Assembly: GCF_025685625.1 (NCBI RefSeq)
Contig: NZ_JAGSYI010000002.1
Location: forward strand, 1,612,001-1,676,000
DNA length: 64,000 nt
Direction: 5' to 3'
Source: Acidicapsa acidisoli
GTDB lineage: Bacteria > Acidobacteriota > Terriglobia > Terriglobales > Acidobacteriaceae
Both the position numbers and the translations under genes were made by a program. Under the pieces are notes generated by a model, which was not told the DNA's origin, did not search any database, and saw nothing but the letters and a program-made list of their open reading frames with translations. Positions 19,201 to 26,536 of this stretch are shown piece by piece (the first letter of the stretch is position 1; the number at the start of each line of letters is the position of its first letter).

Positions 19201-19380
19201 CTCGGCGATGGAGGCGAACAAAATGCGCCGCTAGGGCGCGCCGTGATCGGCGGCCTGCTCTGCGCAACAGTAGCTACGCTCGTCTTTGTTCCGTCAGTGT
19301 TTGCCCTGCTGCATGGACGATCCAAAGCTGCGAACCCACCGCTTATCAACGAGTCTGACAACGAGCCCATTCACGCATAA
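16201..19380 (+). CDS. RND efflux pump inner-membrane transporter (AcrB/MexF superfamily)
   Basis: The 1059-residue protein has the length and two-fold build of an RND permease. It begins with a membrane helix (YTFIVLALLILILSPVIIL), the first periplasmic porter domain follows (DIFPDINIPVVAVSWTYTGL), and helices 2-6 start near residue 335. Helix 4 carries the proton-relay pair in GGLALAVGILVDDATVTIE. The second half repeats this, with helices from about residue 880 (YIGLIGGLGFAIILVYLLI, then MGVATANSILVVSFA) and a C-terminal cluster FRPVIMTALAMIIGMIPMAL. It drives proton-coupled export from the periplasm or inner membrane. Helix 4 lacks the metal-pump pattern, so drugs, lipids or organics are likelier than cations. 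Adaptor and outer-membrane genes follow directly. Confidence 0.93.
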   Translation: MWIVKIALSRPYTFIVLALLILILSPVIILRTPTDIFPDINIPVVAVSWTYTGLNPEEMEGRITSVFERVLTTTVDNIEHIESTTVNGTAIVKLYLQPSASIDRANAQVTAVSQTILRQLPPGSLPPLILNYSASTVPVLQLGLSGKNLTEPQLNDMAMNFLRPQLVTVPGASVPYPFGGKQRQIMVNLNQNLMQSKGLSPNDVLTALGNQNLILPGGTAKMGQFEYDVDLNADVKTVDELNDLPIKTIGDTTIYMRDVATVSDGFAPQTNVVRQDGNRGVLLTVLKAGDASTIDVVKGIRQLLPRVEQTLPPSLKIQPLSDQSIFVQGAINGVVREAVIAAALTGLMILIFLGSWRSTVIIAISIPLSILTSVIVLSLLHETINIMTLGGLALAVGILVDDATVTIENIERHLEEGAELHEGILEGAAQIAVPALVSTLCICIVFLPMFFLSGVARYLFVPLAEAVIFAMIASYILSRTLVPTLAMYLLKAKHHGGSKSRNPFTLFQQGFERVFEKVRLAYSSLLTRLVSARKFFVPGFVAVCLCGFLLIPFLGQDFFPDTDSGQFILHVRAKTGTRVEETAKLVDEVEARIRQTIPAAEMDNILDNIGLPISSINYIYNRSGLVGEADGDVLVSLKEKHHPTADYVRTLREQLPRAFPGVMFYFLPADIVTQTLNFGLPAPIDIQIDGPDIVDNSRVADKMMTELSHVRGIADLRIQQQSDYPKFHVVVDRTKAAQGGFTERDIANSMLISLSGSFQVTPMFYLNWKNGVSYNLVAQTPQYDITTGQDLRNIPISGPNQKRPAILADVASIQRTDELGSVNHYNIRRVLDVYASVQDRDLGSVGREVSRIVDANRKALPRGSFVTLRGQYGTMRTSYIGLIGGLGFAIILVYLLIVVNFQSWLDPFIIITALPAALAGIVLFLFITHTTLSVPALMGAIMCMGVATANSILVVSFAKERLSHHGDSFTAAIEAGATRFRPVIMTALAMIIGMIPMALGLGDGGEQNAPLGRAVIGGLLCATVATLVFVPSVFALLHGRSKAANPPLINESDNEPIHA

Positions 19381-19407
19381 CCGCGATGCACGCGACCGGA
19401 GATACCC

Positions 19408-20643
19408 ATGAGCACTGTAGATCATAATTCGTCTGAAACTCCCAAGGGCGCAGCGAGCCAGTCCGCATCAAACCAGCCTGCATCGAAGCGCTCGTCCCCG
19501 ATGTTGTGGATCGGTCTCACGGCTGCTGCCGTCATCCTTGGAGTCGTCATCTATTCGGGCATTCACCAGCGGGTCCAGGCAGAGACCACATTGGGCAGCC
19601 GGACGGAGCGGGCGGCAGTTCCGACAGTCAATGTCATACATCCATCGACCGCTGGAGTGAGCCAGGAAATCGTGTTGCCAGGCAATACGCAGGCCTTCAA
19701 CGACACGCCCATTTACGCCCGCACCAATGGCTACCTCAAGCAGTGGTACGTGGATATCGGCGCACGCGTCAAAGAAGGTCAGCTCCTCGCGGAGATTGAG
19801 ACCCCCGAAATCGATCAGCAACTGGAGCAAGCACGCGCAGACCTGAAGAATGCCCAGGCGAACGCGCAACTGGCGCAGATCACGGCGACGCGCTGGCAGA
19901 ACCTGCTTAAGACGAACTCCGTATCCAAGCAGGAGACGGACCAGGCGGTCAGCGATCTCAGCGCAAGGCAAGCCACGGTCGACTCCATGACTGCCAACGT
20001 ACATCGGCTGGAGCAGTTGCAGTCCTTTGAAAAGGTCTATGCGCCCTTCACTGGCGTGATCACCGCACGTAATACGGACATTGGCGCGCTGATCAATGCG
20101 GGAGCGGGCGGCGTACCGCAGGAGCTGTTCCACATGGCTGCTGTGAACCGGTTGCGCGTCTACGTCGCGGTTCCTGAAGTCGATTCGGAAGCTGCGCAGT
20201 CCGGGGCCAAGCCCACGCTTACCTTCGATGAGTTTCCCGGCGAAACATTCCAGGGAACGATCGTGCGCAACTCCGATTCGATTGATATGGCATCGCGCAC
20301 CTTGAATGTCGAAGTCGATATCGATAACGCGCAAGGACGCATCAAGCCAGGCGCCTACGCCTTTGTCCATCTCAAACGCCCTGAGGCCGCTCACGCTGCC
20401 GCGCAGTCGCTCACTATTCCGGCAAACACCCTGCTCTTCCGTTCGGAAGGCTTGCGCGTGGGCGTGGTTCGCAATGGCCACGCGGAGCTTGTTCCCATCA
20501 CTATCGGCCGCGACTTTGGAGCCACGGTTGAAGTGGTCTCCGGTCTTCATCCGGAAGACGAGGTCATCGTGAACCCATCGGATTCCCTCGCCAGCGGCAA
20601 TCCGGTTCAAGCCATTGCACCGCAGGCCGGAGGCGCAAAGTGA
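19408..20643 (+). CDS. RND efflux periplasmic adaptor (membrane fusion protein)
   Basis: The 411-residue protein has an N-terminal membrane anchor at residues ~31-49 (MLWIGLTAAAVILGVVIY). A split lipoyl-like domain (YARTNGYLKQWYVDIGARVK, then GQLLAEIETPEIDQQL) surrounds a coiled-coil hairpin rich in A, Q and L (residues ~135-200), and is followed by a beta-barrel (VYVAVPEVDSEAAQSG) and the membrane-proximal domain. It bridges the RND pump and the outer-membrane factor. It starts 27 bp after the pump gene and its stop overlaps the GTG of the outer-membrane gene, so the three form one operon. Confidence 0.92.
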   Translation: MSTVDHNSSETPKGAASQSASNQPASKRSSPMLWIGLTAAAVILGVVIYSGIHQRVQAETTLGSRTERAAVPTVNVIHPSTAGVSQEIVLPGNTQAFNDTPIYARTNGYLKQWYVDIGARVKEGQLLAEIETPEIDQQLEQARADLKNAQANAQLAQITATRWQNLLKTNSVSKQETDQAVSDLSARQATVDSMTANVHRLEQLQSFEKVYAPFTGVITARNTDIGALINAGAGGVPQELFHMAAVNRLRVYVAVPEVDSEAAQSGAKPTLTFDEFPGETFQGTIVRNSDSIDMASRTLNVEVDIDNAQGRIKPGAYAFVHLKRPEAAHAAAQSLTIPANTLLFRSEGLRVGVVRNGHAELVPITIGRDFGATVEVVSGLHPEDEVIVNPSDSLASGNPVQAIAPQAGGAK

Positions 20644-22097
20644 ATCGGGTTCTTGCGACTTGTCTCATTGGTTCCTTCAGTCTTGTTGTCAGCGGATGCA
20701 TGGTCGGCCCAAAGTACGTCAAGCCGTCGGCGCCTACCGCACTGGCCTACAAAGAGGCGCCGCCGGAATCCTTCAAGGAATCCGATGGGTGGAAGCAGGC
20801 TCAACCAGCGGATCAGAAGATACGCGGCAAGTGGTGGGAGCTCTTTGGCGATACGCAGCTCAATGCACTGGAAGAGGAGCTGACCGTCTCCAACCAGGAC
20901 CTGAAAGTAGACGAGTCCCGGCTGCGCCAGGCTCGCGCGATGATTCGCTTTAACCGGGCCTCTGAGTTCCCGACTATCTCTACTTCGCCGAGCGTCGCCA
21001 ACGAAAGGCTCTCCCCCAATCAGCCCTACTTTCCGCCGCAATACGCGAATAATGGCACTGGCGCTTTCACCTTGCCCTTTGATCTTTCGTATGAAGTGGA
21101 TTTGTGGGGAAGGGTTCGTCGAACGGTAAGCGCGGCGCGCGAGGAAGCGCAGGCTACAGCCGCGGACCTTCAAACCGCCAGTCTCAGCTTACACTCCGAG
21201 TTAGCCTACGATTACTTCGAGTTACGCAGCGCGGACGCACAGAAGCAATTGCTGGACGACACGGTGAAGGATTACACCGACGCTCTGCAACTCACGCAGA
21301 ATCGCTTCGACGGCGGGGCAGCTCCCAAGTCGGACGTGGCGCAGGCAAAGACACAGCTCGACGGAGCACAAGTGCAGGATACCGATGTGACAGTGATGCG
21401 CGCGCAGTATGAACATGCCATCGCAACGCTGATCGGCAAGCCACCCGCCGAGTTCAGCATTACGTTCGCGCCGCAGACTCCACTAAATCTCCCTGTAGTA
21501 CCCGTCGGGCTGCCTGCAACTCTGCTTGAGCGCCGTCCCGACATCGCCGCCGGCGAACGCCGCATGGCGGAAGCCAATGACCAGATCGGCATTGCGCGCG
21601 CCGCGTTTTATCCAACTCTGATGCTGAACGCTTCGGCTGGATTTGAGGCGACTACGCTCGCCAATCTCTTCACCTGGCCCAGCCGCATGTGGGCGGCTGG
21701 ACCGCAGATGTCGCAGACTCTCTTCGATGCCGGACGACGCCGCGCTGTCTCTGAATCTGCAACCGCCAGCTATGACGGCACGGTCGCTTCCTACCGTCAA
21801 ACAACACTGACCGCCTTCCAGGAAGTGGAAGACAATCTTGCGGCCCTGCGCATTCTGGAAAGCGAGACGCAGCAGCAGCAAGAGGCCACCGCATCCGCAG
21901 CGGAAGCATTGCAGCTCTTTACCAATCGCTACCAGGGCGGCGTGGACAACTATCTGCAAGTGATCACAGCGCAGACCGTGCTGCTCAACAATGAGCGGAA
22001 TGACATCGACATCAAGCGAAGGCGCATGGATGCAAGCGTTCTGCTGATCAAAGCCATTGGCGGCGGATGGGATACGACTCAGTTGCCGAAATACTAG
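20640..22097 (+). CDS. RND efflux outer-membrane lipoprotein (NodT/OprM family)
   Basis: The 485-residue protein has a lipoprotein signal with lipobox LVVSGC and acylated Cys20, then the family start MVGPKYVKPSAP. Two repeats of long helices and short strands follow (WWELFGDTQLNALEEEL; YEVDLWGRVRRTVSAAREEA; second half GIARAAFYPTLMLNASAGF, then YRQTTLTAFQEVEDNLA), the pattern of TolC-type trimeric channels. It completes the tripartite pump encoded by the two preceding genes. It starts at a GTG in a 4-base overlap (GTGA) with the adaptor stop, so it is translationally coupled. Confidence 0.93.
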   Translation: MNRVLATCLIGSFSLVVSGCMVGPKYVKPSAPTALAYKEAPPESFKESDGWKQAQPADQKIRGKWWELFGDTQLNALEEELTVSNQDLKVDESRLRQARAMIRFNRASEFPTISTSPSVANERLSPNQPYFPPQYANNGTGAFTLPFDLSYEVDLWGRVRRTVSAAREEAQATAADLQTASLSLHSELAYDYFELRSADAQKQLLDDTVKDYTDALQLTQNRFDGGAAPKSDVAQAKTQLDGAQVQDTDVTVMRAQYEHAIATLIGKPPAEFSITFAPQTPLNLPVVPVGLPATLLERRPDIAAGERRMAEANDQIGIARAAFYPTLMLNASAGFEATTLANLFTWPSRMWAAGPQMSQTLFDAGRRRAVSESATASYDGTVASYRQTTLTAFQEVEDNLAALRILESETQQQQEATASAAEALQLFTNRYQGGVDNYLQVITAQTVLLNNERNDIDIKRRRMDASVLLIKAIGGGWDTTQLPKY

Positions 22098-22115
22098 GTC
22101 GGCTTCACATCAGTT

Positions 22116-22132
22116 CTGCGCGTCACGCGCAG
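22116..22132 (+). terminator. Short GC hairpin after the RND operon
   Basis: CTGCGCG and CGCGCAG form a 7-bp stem around a 3-base loop 18 bp after the outer-membrane gene. There is no clear T tract, so termination here is only possible. Confidence 0.35.
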
Positions 22133-22193
22133 TTCGTGAGGCCGCTTGCTTCCAAAAGTCGACGGGGGAAACAATATGCCCCCTCATGGCGGC

Positions 22194-22222
22194 TTGATGC
22201 GGTGCTGGTCCTGGGCTATACT
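22194..22222 (+). promoter_or_regulatory. Candidate sigma-70 promoter for the 22408 gene
   Basis: TTGATG at 22194-22199, a 17-bp spacer and TATACT at 22217-22222 form one of the best promoter matches in the window. The leader to the start codon at 22408 would be about 178 nt, long enough for a regulatory structure; I saw no known riboswitch in it. Confidence 0.55.
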
Positions 22223-22407
22223 TCCCGTGAAACTTGCTCCCCCGTCCCAAAACATTGAACCCCTCACAGGCTGCCTGCTCGGAATGCGGCGATTGGACCG
22301 AAACCAAACGGGCGGGAGTGTGAGTCGCGCATCTATGAGCAGTTCGGCGGGAGCCGAAGTGACTCTTCGATCTCAGCGAAACTAAGACACTCTCCAGGGA
22401 GGGGCAA

Positions 22408-22929
22408 ATGGAGAAAGACGTTGACGATCTCTTGAGTGGTGGCGGTGGCGGCGATGACGACGACCGGGGCGGCGAGCGGAAAGTCGTAAAGCTCCTCAAG
22501 GGCGAAAGCATCGAATCTGTTAAGAACGAAAAAGTAGTTCTGGTGATTCTCCGGGGCTCGTGGTCAAGTGGCGCCCATCAGGAGCTTATCTGCGTTCTGG
22601 AATCAGGGAAGCTCATACGGATCTCGCGAACTAACGCGGCTGATACCTTCCAGATAGGAGCTGACTCGACTCATGTAGACAAAGAGGGGATAGTGCACAG
22701 CATGCCCGAACTTTGTAGCAATAAGACCCATCCGAGCAAGCAGCCATTTACCGTGCAACACCTCTACCAGGTATTCAGGAACACACGCAGATCTATGCGG
22801 TTCTACAGTCGGGGAGACTGTCGGGATTTCGCGCAGTCGATTTACAAGGACTGCACGGGCTATGACCCGGCGACTGGAAAATTCAAATCGGACTCCCACT
22901 CTCTCGAAGACAGCTCTGAAGGTTTCTGA
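22408..22929 (+). CDS. Unknown protein with possible permuted papain-like (LRAT/PPPDE-type) site
   Basis: The 173-residue protein has no family I recognise. A strong ribosome site (GGGAGGGG) precedes the ATG. Residues 1-22 are acidic and glycine-rich. From about residue 43 a strand-His-strand pattern (VVLVILRGSW, GAHQELICVLESGKLIRIS; His57) is followed at residues 136-149 by GDCRDFAQSIYKDC (Cys138). A histidine on a strand followed much later by an N/D-C-x-x-F motif on a helix is how circularly permuted NlpC/P60-superfamily proteins (LRAT, PPPDE) are arranged. No signal peptide is seen. It is convergent with a canonical papain-like candidate 43 bp away. The fold assignment is inference from two motifs; it could be something else. 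Confidence 0.45.
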   Translation: MEKDVDDLLSGGGGGDDDDRGGERKVVKLLKGESIESVKNEKVVLVILRGSWSSGAHQELICVLESGKLIRISRTNAADTFQIGADSTHVDKEGIVHSMPELCSNKTHPSKQPFTVQHLYQVFRNTRRSMRFYSRGDCRDFAQSIYKDCTGYDPATGKFKSDSHSLEDSSEGF

Positions 22930-22971
22930 ACAACGACTCCCGATTTCGCCGATGTCTTTATGGCCAGGAAT

Positions 22972-23526
22972 TCACGGCCAGGAAGGCGTCAGGAAACGAA
23001 TCGAAAGATATCCGGTTCGGATCCTTTCTATTGTTGTACGTGCAACAGCCGTCAACTGCGGAACAGTCAGTCCATGGCCGAAGCTGATGACCTCGGATTC
23101 ATCGTGGACGATATTCCCGGTAGAGATAGCAACGTGACCTAACAAGCCTCCAATTAACCCCTCAAAGAAGACCAGATCGCCCGCGCGGGGCCGCCACCAG
23201 CTTCCAGGAAAGGACTTCCAGTCTGTCCACAACTGGGTGACCGACGAGGTAGTGAAAGCGTAGGGGGTTTTATCCGCCTTGTTATCGATCGTCTTTCCGA
23301 TGATTGACTTGACATTCGCTTTGGTGAGATATCCGCGATTGACCGCCAGCAGCAGCGGCCAGGTATAGCAATTGATGGCCAATTCCGAGGTCGTTCCCAA
23401 CTGGGCGGCAGGGTTGGCGATATCGCCGGTGGCCCATGCATAGAGTGTGTTCGGTGAAGGCTCCCAGTAATACTGCTGACCGATGTCTGCCACGGCGTCA
23501 TTGAGAATGTCTGCCTGCGTGCTCAT
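22972..23526 (-). CDS. NlpC/P60- or CHAP-like putative amidase/peptidase
   Basis: The 184-residue protein starts at 23526, where GGAGGGGGAG lies about nine bases upstream. The motif order is canonical for papain-like NlpC/P60 or CHAP enzymes: ELAINCYTWPLLLAV with Cys53 at a helix start, then RAGDLVFFEGLIGGLLGHVA with His131, then IVHDESEVISFGHG, where the last polar residue can complete the triad. These enzymes cut peptidoglycan peptides or act as transferases or toxins. No signal peptide is visible, so it either acts in the cytoplasm or is exported another way. It faces the 22408 gene across 43 bp. The fold is moderately sure; the substrate is unknown. Confidence 0.55.
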   Translation of the reverse strand: MSTQADILNDAVADIGQQYYWEPSPNTLYAWATGDIANPAAQLGTTSELAINCYTWPLLLAVNRGYLTKANVKSIIGKTIDNKADKTPYAFTTSSVTQLWTDWKSFPGSWWRPRAGDLVFFEGLIGGLLGHVAISTGNIVHDESEVISFGHGLTVPQLTAVARTTIERIRTGYLSIRFLTPSWP

Positions 23527-23749
23527 TGCCCAAACTCCCCCTCCGGCGGCATTACTGTTCGAACGCATGCCCGCGGACGCAGATCATTATAAACAAACGG
23601 AGTTAGCCCAAGGTCAACGGCATAATCTACCCTGGAAGGCACGGCCCGCTCTGGGCCCGCACCTTGCACATTTTATTTCCGGGAAAAGCAACTATGGCCG
23701 TCGAAGAATATTCTTGGACGGCACCGATGCGCTATCGGCCTCCCCAGTC

Positions 23750-24175
23750 TCAGGCAGGCCACTCGACGATCTTCCCGAAGCGGTTTTTGCGGCGCTCCAC
23801 ACTGGCCCGAATCACCGAATAAACCTCGCTCATCGCCACTGGGTAGGTCAGGAATGCGTCTCCCTCGTGCCGCGCGCCAGGCACGGAGCCCTGCGCGGTG
23901 TGGAATACGACCGCGATATTGGTCGTCTGCGGATCACGGCGAAGCCTGCGGCAGACCTCAAATCCGTTCATGTCCGGCAGATTCATATCGAGTAGAACTG
24001 CGTCGACCGAGAGCCTGCGCGCCGTCTCGATGCCCTCGGCGCCAGTCAGTACGTGCGTCGCCTCGAAGCCGGCAAGGCCCAGCAATTCGGCGAGGCCCTC
24101 CGCATGAGCCTCGTTGTCGTCGATCACGAGAACCTTAAGAGTCGCCGTTTGCGGAGACTCCGTAAGCTGTTCCAT
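23750..24175 (-). CDS. Stand-alone CheY-like response regulator with altered switch residue
   Basis: The 141-residue protein is a single receiver domain: KVLVIDDNEAHAEG (Asp19, Asp20), the phospho-acceptor in AVLLDMNLPDMNGFEV (Asp63) and VVFHTAQ (Thr93). The expected Lys-Pro near the end of the domain is replaced by FLTYPV, with Tyr111 where the nearly invariant lysine should be. That lysine stabilises the phosphoryl group, so signalling may be phosphorylation-independent or atypical. There is no output domain and no histidine kinase in the neighbourhood. The start at 24175 is chosen because GGAG lies eight bases upstream; an ATG at 24199 lacks a good site. Confidence 0.75.
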   Translation of the reverse strand: MEQLTESPQTATLKVLVIDDNEAHAEGLAELLGLAGFEATHVLTGAEGIETARRLSVDAVLLDMNLPDMNGFEVCRRLRRDPQTTNIAVVFHTAQGSVPGARHEGDAFLTYPVAMSEVYSVIRASVERRKNRFGKIVEWPA

Positions 24176-24285
24176 CGATACATCTCCGACTACAAGCATA
24201 CCCCCGCTTAAAGAGTTACGAAAGCGACTGCGTTCGATCTTTGCAGTGGATAATTTTCTCCTTTTATTCGCCTATAATCCATTTT

Positions 24286-24558
24286 ATGGAGATTGCCGGG
24301 TACCGCCGCGAAACCGATCTGTCAAAGATGGGGCCGGCGCTGCTCATCGCCAGCAGCCTCATTCTCGCAATTCGCACCGCGAAGTGGTCGCGCATCGCGT
24401 GCGACACGGCCTCCCAGCCGGAATGGGACGCCGAAGTCGAGCAGTCGGTTAAGATAGCGCACCGCATTCTGTCGCATCTGCTGACCAAGTCGCCGTTTCT
24501 CTTTCCGCAAAAAGATGTGCCGTGGGATCAGCCGGGCAAAGATGAGTCGCCGAAGTGA
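24286..24558 (+). CDS. Small hypothetical protein, possibly leaderless
   Basis: The 90-residue frame has a hydrophobic segment at residues 16-28 (GPALLIASSLILA), probably too short for a firm membrane helix, and a helical C-terminal half (EVEQSVKIAHRILSHLLTKS). A perfect TATAAT lies at 24273-24278, seven bases before the ATG, and there is no Shine-Dalgarno sequence, so the transcript may begin at or just before the start codon. It is divergent from the receiver gene and 81 bp before the serine protease gene. No family recognised; coding status is moderately supported. Confidence 0.4.
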   Translation: MEIAGYRRETDLSKMGPALLIASSLILAIRTAKWSRIACDTASQPEWDAEVEQSVKIAHRILSHLLTKSPFLFPQKDVPWDQPGKDESPK

Positions 24559-24639
24559 TTTGCGCAGCGAATCGAAGATTCTCTACAATCCGACACGCAC
24601 GCCAAAATAGCGCCAGGATCGAGAACGAGGGCTCAGCCT

Positions 24640-25545
24640 ATGCACGCAAGATTGCGAACGTTGGTCCTGGCGGCGCTGTTGAGCCTGCTCTGCGCATCTG
24701 CTATTGGACAGAACGGATTCCAGGTCAATTTTGAAGCCGTTCGCAAATCCATCGTCTTCCTCTATGCGCGGGGTGCCGACGGCCGGACGCAGCCCGATGG
24801 AACCGGATTTCTGATCGGCATTCCAAGCAAGACAAAACCCAATCGCAAGTATATCTTCCTGGTAACGGCTCGCCATATCGTCGATCCGTTCTGGACCGGG
24901 TGCCCAGCCAAAAACCAGGGCATCGTCGCGCGATTCAACAAGAAAGTCTTCGACGCAAAGACGGATGAATCAGGAACCGTGGACTATGACCTGCCCGGCG
25001 ATCCTCTGAAGGGCTTCAAGTGGATCATGCCCAACGACGACTCGGCGGACCTCGCGTTCATCCTGTTGAACGCCGGCAAGATCGATGCGTTAGGCGCCGA
25101 CTATAACGTCATTGGATTGAACGAATTCCCGAAAGCCGTCGAGCTCGACACCATGGATACGGGATCGCAGATTGTATCTGCCGGGTTGTTTCCAGGAGCC
25201 TCGGGGAAAAAACGCAATTATCCCATCTTCAAATTTGGCTATGTCTCCAGCCGTCCGCAGGAGAAGATTGGCTTCAAAGGCTGCCCGAACGGCCGGGAAA
25301 TTCAAGCGTCGGAATGGATGATCGCGGCGAGTCTCGTGCCGGGTAACAGTGGATCGCCCATCCTGTATGTGCCGAACGGTGCAAGCAGCGCGTCCAACGG
25401 CCCCAGTAGAGCTGTTGTGATCGGGGTCCAGTCTACGTCCTTTATCGGGTGGGATATCGCGGGCATGGCTCCGATTCAGTTTCTGAAGGATGCGCTGAAG
25501 ATCTCCAACTTACCAGACCTGGATCTATCGGAGATTGAGAATTAG
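24640..25545 (+). CDS. Exported trypsin-like serine protease
   Basis: The 301-residue protein has a signal peptide (RTLVLAALLSLLCASAIG). The chymotrypsin triad is visible in order: VTARHIVD (His79), DDSADLAFI (Asp137) and VPGNSGSPI (Ser237, with the usual GNSGSP loop). FEAVRKSIVFLYARG before the His is the first barrel strand, as in HtrA/trypsin-2 type domains, but no PDZ domain follows, so it is shorter than DegP. It probably acts in the periplasm on an unknown substrate. TACAAT at 24584-24589 with TTGCGC 18 bp upstream may be its promoter. The short gene before it ends 81 bp upstream. Confidence 0.75.
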   Translation: MHARLRTLVLAALLSLLCASAIGQNGFQVNFEAVRKSIVFLYARGADGRTQPDGTGFLIGIPSKTKPNRKYIFLVTARHIVDPFWTGCPAKNQGIVARFNKKVFDAKTDESGTVDYDLPGDPLKGFKWIMPNDDSADLAFILLNAGKIDALGADYNVIGLNEFPKAVELDTMDTGSQIVSAGLFPGASGKKRNYPIFKFGYVSSRPQEKIGFKGCPNGREIQASEWMIAASLVPGNSGSPILYVPNGASSASNGPSRAVVIGVQSTSFIGWDIAGMAPIQFLKDALKISNLPDLDLSEIEN

Positions 25546-25642
25546 CTTTCCTCACCATGATTCAGCGCAGGCAAATATATCTATTGCTAACTTCGCGGCG
25601 CAAACGATGACCGGAGTTACATCTCCCACCGCATTAAGTTAT

Positions 25643-25671
25643 CTCCTCCGCAGCCCGGAACCGCGGAGGAG
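25643..25671. terminator. Hairpin between convergent genes
   Basis: CTCCTCCGC and GCGGAGGAG form a perfect 9-bp stem around an 11-base loop, in the gap between the protease gene and the DUF2829-like gene that face each other. There is no U tract on either side, so it may stabilise 3' ends rather than terminate. Confidence 0.4.
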
Positions 25672-25707
25672 CGAGCAGAATAATCTATCTTCCTGGAAGC
25701 TCGTCAA

Positions 25708-26055
25708 TTACCGGCGATTCCACCACGAAATAATAAATCGTGCGAGGGCCCGGTCTAAGCGTGGGCCCCCGCCGGAGAACACAGGCAACAAAGTCCGCTC
25801 CTTGGAACCTGAAACTGGTGCGGATAAGACCGGGATTTCATTCGTTTGATCGACGGAAGTTTGAAGACGAAACAGTTCCCAGTCTGAAGCGATAAGTTCG
25901 CCCCACGTCAAGGAATGGTGCCATGGACTTGAGTTTCCGCTCTGGCACATCAGTGCATCTCTGAAAACAAACATCCTGGCGACAGGCTCCCATTCCTCCC
26001 GCCGCACGCTCCAACCTCGGTTCAAAGCCGGTAAGATCGCGTCCAACTGCGCCAT
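25708..26055 (-). CDS. Small protein resembling DUF2829 (Tad2-like) domain
   Basis: The 115-residue protein starts at 26055, where GGAGA lies six bases upstream. Residues ~1-62 have the build of DUF2829: a helix, LNRGWSVRREEWEP (basic-tryptophan motif), RMFVFRD (strand) and the closing LTWGELIASDWELF, close to the usual D-x-L-A-x-D-W-E ending. The DUF2829 family includes phage Tad2 proteins that bind the Thoeris signal molecule, but many chromosomal members have no known job, and no Thoeris genes are in this window. The C-terminal ~50 residues (SGSKERTLLPVFSGGGPR) are not part of the domain. The similarity is short; treat as a suggestion. Confidence 0.4.
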   Translation of the reverse strand: MAQLDAILPALNRGWSVRREEWEPVARMFVFRDALMCQSGNSSPWHHSLTWGELIASDWELFRLQTSVDQTNEIPVLSAPVSGSKERTLLPVFSGGGPRLDRALARFIISWWNRR

Positions 26056-26536
26056 CGACATTCTCCGACGTACCGGATATGTACCTCTGATGTGCGATTC
26101 TATGTCACGAAATAAAATTCTCCTGTTTAAGATTAGACAAAAACGAGACAGATCGTACTTCTGTCCCATTCTGGTAATTGCGAGTTACATGTTTTGGAGA
26201 CATAAAGCAACAGATTCTCTGTGGCCTTAGCGATGACATCCCATCTCGTCTAAAAATTCTCGACTCTCCACTGGACTCCTGAAAGATGTAACTTCCTCCT
26301 CTCAGATGCGCGCCTTACCTATTAGCAGTCGGGAAACATTTTCTCCAGCCAACACGAAAAGACATTGCACGCAACTCACAAAGTTCTTGCCGTAAGCGTT
26401 GTCACAAACGACCTCTGCGGAACCGTTTTCCCGCCGTGTCTCTTCGCCAATCTGGCATGCTGCCGGGAATAGTTTCTTCCCAGCCGCCTGACGATCTACA
26501 GTAGTTGGAGACGGAGACGCAGGAAACCAGTTGACC
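26056..26536. other. Intergenic region upstream of the prp operon
   Basis: No gene is supported in ~480 bp between divergent genes. It should hold the promoters for prpBCD and for the DUF2829-like gene. No clear consensus pair, hairpin or known operator was seen. AGGA at 26521-26524 is the likely prpB ribosome site. Confidence 0.3.
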
